A DNA stretch of 64,000 bases from NCBI GenBank assembly GCA_028554795.2, contig CM068835.1, positions 32,802,311-32,866,310 of the forward strand, in the 5' to 3' direction. This DNA comes from Sinohyriopsis cumingii (taxonomy: Eukaryota; Mollusca; Bivalvia; Unionida; Unionidae). The notes beneath the pieces are model-generated. The model did not search any database. It worked only from the letters and a program-made list of their open reading frames with translations, and had not been told where the DNA came from. The translations under genes were made by a program, and so were the position numbers. Positions 55,046 to 64,000 of this stretch are shown piece by piece; the first letter of the stretch is position 1; each line of letters opens with the position of its first letter.

Positions 55046-57160
55046 AAGTAAGCCACCAAAACAACTCACCAACAATAATGCCATCCAATAAAATTTACCC
55101 TGGGACTTCTGATCTTTGAATCATGTATCACTTTTCAGTATAATATACTTTTGCTTTTGTGAACAGTAAGTATGTGCTAAGGTGATAATGCTATTTACAA
55201 TTATGCAAGTAGAGTAAAACATTCTTAAACTTTATTTAAAGAAAAGACAGAGTGAATGTTGGACTAGCAAAATTATAAATGCAATATCTCAACCACTTTT
55301 TCAATCTGCTGGTTAAAAGCTACGAGTAATCTGTACCAGGTAAGCACAATTTATTTTGCTCACCTGCAGACTATAAACCAACAGGGGTGTTGGTAAGTAA
55401 CAAAGTTGGTTTCTTGAGGTACATGTATTATTGATTAGTTTATTGTTTGCTAGTTGCACTAGCATTGACTGTCAACTGAACTCATGGTGATACAGCTAAT
55501 ATTCCAGCAGAGGAAGTTTATAAAATTTAAATTCTGATGGCTACTTTAAATATTATCTCACAAAATTACAAAACAAAACCACATTCTATTGAGTTTTTTA
55601 AAAAAAATGAATGGTTCTTTCAAAGCAACACCAGCAGAGGATCTTTCAAAATCCAATAGTGTCTGGTATGACAAAAATGTTCAATCTTTAAGATTTACAT
55701 TTTTGTTTTATCTTTGTGTACCACTCCTGACTTTTTTTTGGTGACATCAAAATAAATATAATAAAAAATACATGTTAAAACATACCTGCAACTCTCCTTC
55801 ACAAATTATTTTCTTTAGGAAAATATGAGCTAGCTAGAGGTGAATTATAACACATAGGAGTGAGATCAGACAAGGTTCTTTTTTTTTAAATTACTGTTTT
55901 TAAAAAATTATATCTGCTCATTTATATGCTTTTGTTCACTTGCATAATCATTTGAAATTTTAAAAAGCAAAAACAAATGCATAATTATCAAATTTTATCA
56001 CTAAAATAAAGATGGAACAAGAGTCCCCTAAAGGAACTAAGACTTAACTAGCCAAAAAGAATCTCCTAGAATCCAAAACAAGTCTATTCTTTTTAACAGT
56101 AATTGCTGAGTACTGAAAACATGACATACTTCAGAAACTCCAACCTCACTAAATTTGGTTTTAAAAAAAATATTTTCTCACATCTGAGTTAACAAATTCA
56201 TAAGATAACTACAAGTGCATTAAAAATAATTCTTCTATGACCTTTCTCCTGGAACCTGATATCATGGATACAAGACTACTAAATTTTTAACAATATGCAT
56301 TGATATACAGGTAGATTTTTTAGGGGAAAAAAGTTATTCAAGTGATATCATTCAAGGTATTCTTGAGATTTTTTTTTAAAATAGGTTAAATGATTTTAAA
56401 AAATCATTTATGCTTATTTGTGTTCTTATGCTTACAAGCCATAACAGTTCAAAAATGGAGTCAAAAACTATGACCTTGAAATCAATGAAAAAGTGCTAAT
56501 TATCAACTTGGACACTAAACAAATATCTAAGTTGAAAGAATGTTCAAAATACACTTATACAAATCACACATAAGATCATTACGCAATCTGCAAGCACCAA
56601 TCTCTAACTTGATCCCAGGGTCATTTAGGTCTGGTTTTCAGAACTCCTTCACCAAAGTGCAGATATGTTCATGATCAGATCTGCATCATTTTCATTCAGA
56701 TTTTTCTCCTTTCAGTCATAATTAACTTCACATTTGACCTTATAATCCCAAGATCAATAGGCTTCCTCCATACCCCAAGTGTAAGTCTTCTATTAAGTTT
56801 GGTCTAGGTCTGTGACGTAGAACTAATGTTATAAGACAGGAAACGTTTTCTTCTTTCAGTCATAGTATCCTTGACCTTTCAATCCCAAAATGAAAAGAAT
56901 TTTACCGTTCCTGATTTGCAAGCTATCCACAAAGTTTAGCCGAGGTCTGTGATACAGAACTAATATTGTGCGGAAAACATTTTTCTTTTTTTATAGACCC
57001 TGAAATTCTAGGTTTCTTCCTTACACCAAAAGGGTGCTATACATCAAGATTTGGTAACTAATATGTAGTGAAGAACTTGGCAGACAGGCATCACAATATA
57101 ATACTTACGACTTATGAGATGGCATACCATATATATCCCCTGGCAAGTCAAGATTAACTG
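55046..57160. other. No gene seen upstream of the first visible GOPC exon
   Basis: Mostly AT-rich unique DNA. Two similar blocks near 56,720-56,810 and 56,870-56,950 (GTCTGTGA-ACAGAACTAAT) are relatives of each other. The N-terminal GOPC exon was looked for on the minus strand and not found. Confidence 0.4.
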
Positions 57161-57310
57161 CAAACATAGAGACTGAACTCCCACTGCATAATACCCAGCA
57201 GATCAGGGTCCATGTCGTTAGTTGTACTGATTATTCTTAACAAACTGCATACACCCAGATCTGCTGGCATGTTATGCAAGAGAAGATCTGAGACCATGCA
57301 GTTTTAACTG
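57161..57310. repeat. Foldback repeat copy with GATCTGCT cores
   Basis: AAGATTAACTGCAAACATAG, CCCAGCAGATCAGGGTCC, CACCCAGATCTGCTGGCATG and GATCTGAGACCATGCAGTTT pair as nested inverted segments. Confidence 0.65.
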
Positions 57311-57624
57311 ATTCTATATGGTATGAAAAGGGGATAAAACTAATTCACAGATACACAAGTTGAATTCTGAATGATCTTCAGAAAATGTTTTTCTTCATGG
57401 TATATGATTATAATGCTTCCATTTATTCTCTGTTCAATAAAGTCATAAAAGAAACTCAAATTATAAGTGAGAAAGCTTTGTACTGAAATGTTCTGACATG
57501 TGTTTCCTTCTAGTGCACTGAAACAACAATAATAAACAGCAAAAATGTTGGGGCTGCCAGGACAAATTTGTGGTTCGAGAGTGCAAGTAATATTTAAAGT
57601 AAATTTCTGAAACAAGAGTAGGTA

Positions 57625-57780
57625 TACAAGATATATGTGGCAGCCAGTATATTTGGTGGATGGAGAACCCAAAAATCCCTGGGAAGAAACACAGACTTAT
57701 GGAAAGCTAATGGCAAGCTGGCTAATAATCTGTAAGGGCAAGTGCTATAAACCACTCAGCCACCTAGTAGTAACTGAGTG
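57625..57780 (-). mobile_element. SINE, minus strand, truncated
   Basis: GTGGCAGCCAGTATATTTGG, GGGAAGAAACACAGACTTAT and ACCACTCAGCCACCTAG are reversed body and head of the SINE family; the tail is missing. Confidence 0.65.
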
Positions 57781-58350
57781 AATAGCTAGCTGTACAGAGT
57801 AATGTGCAACCACATTATAAATGGTTTTCATCAGCAAAGAGAAATATATTAAGTAGCAATTATAAAGCAAGAAACAATTTAATGGGCGGCTATGACAAGA
57901 CTTGTGTTATAAGAAGGGTAGTGTTATACTGAGGGGTTTATATTGAGGGACCATAGCAGTTACATGAACAGATGTTTGAAGAATGCGATCTAATTGTAGC
58001 TAGATTTCAAACTGTGAGAAAATTCAGACCAAATGTTTTCTATCAAAATGACTGGATAATAAAGGGATCATTCACAATGCCACCATGTCACTAATAATAA
58101 TGATAATACAGCACTGACTTTATCCATCTTGTCACTCTATTTTTATGGTTTGCAATGCAGCAAATTAGTGGGGCATCTGTGTTACATGAACACATTCTAG
58201 TCTCTATTAGAAGCAGAAAAGGTCATGTGGGTTACATTCTTTTCTTTCTGTGAAAATGTTGACAGTGACAAAAAGGAAAATGCTGTAAGATGAATTTCTT
58301 AACTGAAAGTTCATAAGTAACTGTATAAAAAGGTTATCATTATTATGCAT

Positions 58351-59400
58351 GTAACCAATGTAAAACCAATTAGATTAAGTAGATTAGATTATTACAACTG
58401 ACATACTAATGTAAAACCAATTAGATTATTACAATTGACATACTAGTGTAAAATCAATCAAATTATTACAGTTGACATACCAATGTAAAAACCAATTATT
58501 ACAACTGACATACCAATGTAAAACCAATTTGATTATTACAATTGACATACTAGTGTAAAACCAATCAGATTATTACAATTGACATACCAATGTAAAACCA
58601 ATTATTACAACTGACATACTAGTGTAAAATCAATTATATTATTACAACTGACCTACTAGTGTAAATCCAATTAGATTATTAGAACTGACATACCAATATA
58701 AAACCAATTAGATGAATACAATTGAAATACCAATATAAAATCAATTAGATTATTATACTAGATATACCAATGTAAAACCAATTAGACTATTACAAGTGAC
58801 ATATCAGTGTAAAACCAATTAGATTATTACAATTGACATGCCAATGTAAAACCAATTAGATTATTACAATTGACATACCAATGTAAAACCAATTAGATTA
58901 CTACAACTGACATACCAATGTAAAACCAATTAGATTATTACAACTGACACCCCAATTAAAACCAATTAGATTATTACAATTGACATACCAATGTAAAACC
59001 AATTAGATCACTACAACTGACATACCAATGTAAAACCAATTAGATTATTACAACTGACATACCAATGTAAAACCAATCAGATTATTACAACTGGCATACC
59101 AATGTAAAACAAATCAATTACAATTGACATACCAATGTAAAACTAATTAGATTATTGCAACTGACATACCATTGTAAAACCAATCAGATTATTACAACTG
59201 ACATACCAATGTAAAACAAATCAATTACAACTGACATACCAACGTAAAACTAATTAGATTATTGCAACTGACATACCATTGTAAAACCAATTAGATTATT
59301 ACAATTGACATACCAATGTAAAATTGATCAGATTATTACAATTGACATACTAATGTAAAACAGATCAGATTACAACTGACATACCAATGTCTTATGTGTT
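58351..59400. repeat. 37-bp minisatellite, about 28 units
   Basis: The unit is TACCAATGTAAAACCAATTA plus GATTATTACAACTGACA. Some units lack the GATTATTACA part. One more unit lies at 60,321-60,356, beyond an insertion. Confidence 0.97.
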
Positions 59401-60320
59401 TAGGCTCGAATAAACAGTAACACAAGAGAAAACAACAAGCTTTGAAAAATATAATAATTTATTTCCCTGGAGAAATTCTGTAAAAATGAACAAATATAAA
59501 CTTAGGGTTTGACAGAATCAAATCCAAAAATAATCCAAGAATAAGCCACAAATACAATTTTAGAAGTCCTAATAACAAAATGTTCTAATGATTTCAAGTT
59601 CAAGTCCCGATGAAAAATCCAAGATGGAAGATGATGACTTATGCTGTAATCTGTAGTGTTGAAGTATATAATTACTTGTAGAAAACAAGAAATATATAAG
59701 AGCTGTCTTTCCTCAGGAATTTAATATAAGCACATGTATTTTCCAGGGAAAAGAAATGAATATTTTTGAATCCAAGTAATGTGAAATAACACCAAACGGC
59801 ACAACAGTCACCATCCAGTGCAATAGCCCTATTAATATTGAGAATATCTCTCAAAAACAACGTTTATATTGTATTCTAAAAAGTAAAAAGGGGGTCACGT
59901 GATCATCTTCCAGAACCTCGTCAAAATTATATACTTGTTAAAGATCATGTACACCCAGTGTGGTCCTGAGGAAAAACACTAATTTTACTCTAAAAAATAA
60001 AAAAGTTGTTTACATCTTAAATCAGTAGTCCCATCATGACCTCGACAACAACCAATCATTTTAAAACAAAAAATAGAACTTATTTACATGGTTGCTACTA
60101 ATTCTGAATCAAGGTCAGGATCTAGATCAACACCTGGTGTTTACAAAATGAACAGTCAAGGTCAAACTATTTTCTGAAAAAGGTATCATCTCTAGTGAAT
60201 AAATTTACATTACAATAGCATGTAATGAAAAATAAATAAAATTTAAAACTGACAAACAAACAATTAAACTGAAATAAATATATATTAAATCAGATATAAT
60301 TATATCAAATATGCATAACA
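59401..60320. mobile_element. 920-bp insertion splitting the 37-bp minisatellite
   Basis: The minisatellite stops at ACCAATGT (59,400) and resumes with AATGTAAAACC at 60,321, so AATGT is duplicated on each side. The insert starts CTTATGTGTTTAGG and ends ATATGCATAACA, has no coding frame, and resembles the sequence at 43.6-44.4 kb. Confidence 0.7.
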
Positions 60321-60356
60321 AATGTAAAACCAATCAGATTATTACAATTGACATTA
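60321..60356. repeat. Orphan unit of the 37-bp minisatellite
   Basis: AATGTAAAACCAATCAGATT plus ATTACAATTGACATT, the continuation of the array cut at 59,400. Confidence 0.9.
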
Positions 60357-60449
60357 TTGTACGAAGGAACCTGACATGACATGATTGATTACATGCAGGA
60401 TAGAAGTTTGTCAAATGATAGTTGTTACAACATACCTTATATATATTAT

Positions 60450-60620
60450 ACAACTGCAAACTGCAAATTGCACAGGCAGATCTGTACCTGTGCAGTTTGA
60501 TAGGAGTAATTAACAAAACTACACAGACCCTGATCTGCTGGAGCATTATGCTATGGCACATCAGGATATTGTTGCTTGCAGTTTGACTTGACTTATAAGT
60601 GACTGAGTATGTATGGTAAG
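60450..60620. repeat. Foldback repeat copy with GATCTGCT cores
   Basis: CAAACTGCAAATTGCACAGG and CCTGTGCAGTTTG are inverted; CCCTGATCTGCTGGAGCATT then GGCACATCAGG and GCAGTTTGACTTGACTTATA close the element. It overlaps the 240-codon minus frame, which is therefore suspect. Confidence 0.7.
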
Positions 60621-61194
60621 AACAGTATATTAAAAAAACTACTATGTTTCCTCTTCTCCAATGCTGTAGGTCGGTATCCTCATCTAACAGTTTGGCCAAT
60701 GATCTTGCACTGTGGTACTCTTGGTGTTCAAGAGAGATGAGATGGAAGTTATACCTGACTTTTGTGCCAAGGAATCTGAGAAAAGTGTTTAACATGATCA
60801 AGTTTGACACTAAAAGCTGGTTTACGTAAGTAGAGTGGCAGATATATATCCCTTTCTCTTCTAAATCTCTTCTTTTCTTTTCAGTTTTTTTTAATGTATT
60901 TAATATATTACACTGCATGGCAGTTAAGAGTGGAAGGGGGTAAACTTTAGAATATTTCCTTGAATGCAATATTGTTACTGGTACAAGTAAAAGACTCAGA
61001 AAGTCTCTGAACTTATTACAGGGGCCATTTTCAATAAACAGGATCAAAAGCTGCATGACAAACTTCTACAATTCTTTTAAGAAAAAGGATTGTTACAAAG
61101 AAATGTTAGACAAATAAACAGTTGCTAGCATTCAAACAAAATCTTTTTACAAATCTTGCCATGACCATACCTAGAACAAACCTAGATCAAATTT

Positions 61195-61440
61195 GGTGGC
61201 GGATCTCGGTTTTGTAAGTTTAACAGCATTTTGCAGCACAGGATAGGCTATACATTGTGGCCAGTATATTTGGTGGAGGAAGAATGCAGAAAGAACCTAA
61301 GACACATGGGAAGCTACTGGTAAACTTTCTCACATACCCACACTGGCCAAGCTGAGACTTGAACCCATGCAAACAGAGGTGATATGTCAGTGATCTCTAA
61401 TCATGAGCACCTCAGACCACTCTGCCACCTGGGCCCAGGG
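61195..61440 (-). mobile_element. SINE, minus strand
   Basis: Reversed tail (TTTAACAGCATTTTGCAGCA), body (GTGGCCAGTATATTTGGTGG) and tRNA-like head (GAACCCATGC for the B box; CAGACCACTCTGCCACCTGG for the A-box end). Confidence 0.8.
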
Positions 61441-61820
61441 CAGTAGATAATGAAACAAATTTGAAAATCTTGCATTTGATTCTCTATAAAAAGGCACATA
61501 AGACGAGGCTGGATTCCTATTCTCTTTACAAGCAACAAAATCAGTATAGTTAATAAAACAATGGTGGGAATCTTGCATGAAATTCTGTACAAAATTCACA
61601 TAAAATCAGTCTGGATTCATATCTTCTATATCTTCCAATGAATCAAATAAAAGCTGAACAACAGCAAATAAAATCACAATTTACAAATCTAAAAATCTCA
61701 TTCTTGTCTCATGTTCAAATTGTCTCAATCTATGTAAACATATTTGGTTTTCTACTGAAAAGGTTGCTGACAAAATTGCAATGGTCATGCGTTTATATTT
61801 TCTTAGTACCATCTTCCTAA

Positions 61821-62049
61821 GTGGCCCTGAGTGGCCGAGTGGTCTAAAGAATTCTCCGTTACGGATCACTGCCATCTCACCTGTCTGCATGGGATCGAGT
61901 CTAGGATTCTGACAATGTGGGTATGTGAGAAAGCTTGCCAGTAGCTTTTCGTGGGTTGGTGGTTCTTCCCAGGTTCTTCCTCCACCATTAATACTAGCCG
62001 CCATGCATAGCCTATCGTATGCTGAAAAATGGCGTTAAACCCCACAACA
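61821..62049 (+). mobile_element. tRNA-derived SINE with target-site duplication
   Basis: CCCTGAGTGGCCGAGTGGTC head, GGGATCGAGTCTAGG B box, tail GGCGTTAAACCCCACAACA. ACCATCTTCCTAA flanks it (61,808-61,820 and 62,050-62,062). Confidence 0.9.
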
Positions 62050-62272
62050 ACCATCTTCCTAAAATGTCTTCTTGAAAAAAGTGTCAGACATATTGTTTCC
62101 ATGTAAAATTAACTTGTAATACTCTCTATAACTACTTTAACTGCTCAACTCAAACAAAAATATTAAATCTACACATACCTCATGAGTGACCTCACTAGTA
62201 ATTAAAAATGAAGGGTTACATCCAAACACTAGTGGAACATTAAAGAACTTTGTTGCTGTTTTGTTTTTAAAA

Positions 62273-62544
62273 GGGGAGGTAAACTTATGTTAATGATGTA
62301 GTACTTACCTGTTGCCAGATAGGTTACCCCTTTCTAAAACAGATGTTATCCTCATTTGTATGATGACAATTCATCCTCTCATAGGGTGACTTCCAAAATG
62401 ACCCAGCACATGCCCAGTAATCCTCATCCTTTTCCAAGAATGGAGACCACTAGCACGACACCAGTGCTGGGTGGGAAGAGGGAATCTGGCAATAGCATCA
62501 TTTAATTATTACATCATTAAAATTAGTTTACCCCCGTCCCCCCC
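62273..62544. mobile_element. MITE related to the one at 46,576, copy 2
   Basis: GGGGAGGTAAACTTATGTTA and AATGATGTAGTACTTACC at the left; AATTATTACATCATTAAAAT and TTTACCCCCGTCCCCCC inverted at the right. Confidence 0.65.
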
Positions 62545-64000
62545 ACAAAAAAAAAAAACATACATTTTAATATCAGTAATACGTTACCTGCTGCTATTGT
62601 GTAGCTGAATGAATTCAATGGGAAGCTAATATGTGCATAAAAACCAAATCTAGATTATGAAGGGATCATGCCAAATTATGCAAATTGATCTGAACAATGG
62701 AGGGCGGTCTGGACACGAGTAACTTCAATGTAAACATAGTTCTGAAACAATCTGAATGCCAAAACGATTATGTAATTCATTTCATGAAGTAACTGTAATA
62801 TTTGTCTATTAAGGCTTATAAATACTGCATAACAATGTAATATGTGTTGTTCAAATATCCTTATGGTCTCCTCTTGATATTTTGTTGTAATTGCATTATC
62901 TGTGTAGTAAACAAAACTCTGATGATTTCTGAGTTTATCAATAAATGTAAACTAGTTTTTTAATACTGTATTTTCTTTCTCCATGCTGTTCTCTTGTTCT
63001 TTTTCATCTGGAATTTTCAGCCCAAGAGTCCATGACCCTTCACTTTCAAATCCTAATGGAAACTCAGGGTCAGTTGCAACACTTGTTGACAACAGTCAGT
63101 CTGGAAGGTGTTGAGCTTTGATGCTATTTTTAACAATAATGTCTCAAAAGAAACATTCCAAATTTTGGATTTATAATATGGACTGAGAAATACAATGAGG
63201 TAAATTTTAAATACTTTGACATAAAATTGGTTTCTAGCAGTATATAAAGCAAACCATATGAAACAGTGCCTAGAACAGAAGTCTATCTTAGCACCATATA
63301 CCGGTACCTATGACATCTTTAATGAAAACTGTTCTATAGTACAAACTATAAAAAAATAAAACAATTTTTTTATATACATCATTCTTTGTAATAATGAGTT
63401 TACATATTATACAGAGAGATTGATATAACCAGTGATGTTTTTTGCTTCCTTGGAAAATGTCAATTATCATTAGTCAGTATACATTTTTGGAATGTGCTTC
63501 AATTATCTTCTTGTCGGACTTAATATACAGACTACATGTACAAATAAAATTTTAGTACTGCTCTTTATTCATTAAGTTAAAAAGAAAATTTCTGCTCAGT
63601 AATAATTTTTGTATTTAAAAAAGAATTTATGCAATTAGTACAGATGCCAGTGGGTATCCAGGTACTAACCTGTTTAAAATACAGTATTTCTGTAATAATC
63701 AAAATGAACAGACTGAAAATATTTGCAATGACCCTAGAATTAATATGAAACATTCATGAAATAGGAGTAAGTAAAGTCCATCAAAAGCAAGATGACTTTA
63801 ATTGTACATATGTGTCAATATGGGCTGCCAAGTCTGTGAGATACTCCTGAAAATCTGACTTCTTGTTCCAGTGTTAGTTGACTTTGAACACACTATACAG
63901 CACCATTATTTAGGCAGTAAGTTTGCAACTTAAACAACACAAATATCAAGGGAGGCGTCTTACATTTGAGAACTATGGGCACCTGTTGATGGGCTAATAA
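62545..64000. other. No gene or repeat recognised
   Basis: AT-rich DNA with poly-A near 62,546. No frame resembling the missing GOPC N-terminal exon. Confidence 0.4.

Noticed and set aside
60334..61056. 240-codon minus frame upstream of GOPC
   Set aside because: Runs through a minisatellite unit and a foldback repeat, has no recognised domain and does not match the GOPC N-terminus; taken as chance, though 60,640-60,830 could be re-examined with RNA data.

Overview
This is a stretch of an invertebrate nuclear genome, most probably a mollusc (bivalve or gastropod). The clues are split coding exons with clean GT/AG splice sites, AT-rich introns full of minisatellites and MITEs, and tRNA-derived SINEs with target-site duplications and a mollusc-style GGCGTTAAACCC tail. 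The species cannot be fixed from the sequence alone.

Region 1 (1 to about 12.26 kb) is the right-hand part of a decayed Maverick/Polinton, an endogenous adenovirus-like DNA element. In order it carries: the end of a probable capsid-module gene, a PX-like basic protein, an adenain-type cysteine protease, a fibre-like repeat protein, a membrane protein, a penton-like minor capsid gene interrupted by foreign sequence, two small tandem paralogues, two minus-strand genes (one a NUMOD/HNH endonuclease remnant), a very large replicase joining a family-B DNA polymerase to a superfamily-1 helicase and an HNH-like zinc domain, an rve integrase, a zinc-ribbon/phospholipase A2 protein and the packaging ATPase. 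Together these are morphogenesis, replication and integration modules. Almost every long gene has stops or frameshifts; the integrase is intact. Just downstream lies an orphan, near-perfect histone mRNA 3' stem-loop with a purine element.

Region 2 (about 12.4 to 16 kb) is a minus-strand, 3'-truncated L1/Tx1-like LINE with ORF1 zinc knuckle, endonuclease and reverse-transcriptase fragments.

Region 3 (20,999 to 54,444 and beyond, minus strand) is a split host gene recognisable as GOPC (Golgi-associated PDZ and coiled-coil protein). Eight consecutive coding exons with matching phases run from the coiled coil through the PDZ domain to a stop codon; the N-terminal exon was not found and is probably beyond the right edge. 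Its introns hold a hAT transposon nested in a roughly 145-bp satellite and itself holding a TTAA-flanked MITE, a long-TIR element, a decayed tyrosine-recombinase retrotransposon carrying a SINE, and many minisatellites.

Region 4 (54.4 to 64 kb) has no convincing exon. It holds SINEs, a 37-bp minisatellite split by a 920-bp insertion, and MITEs.
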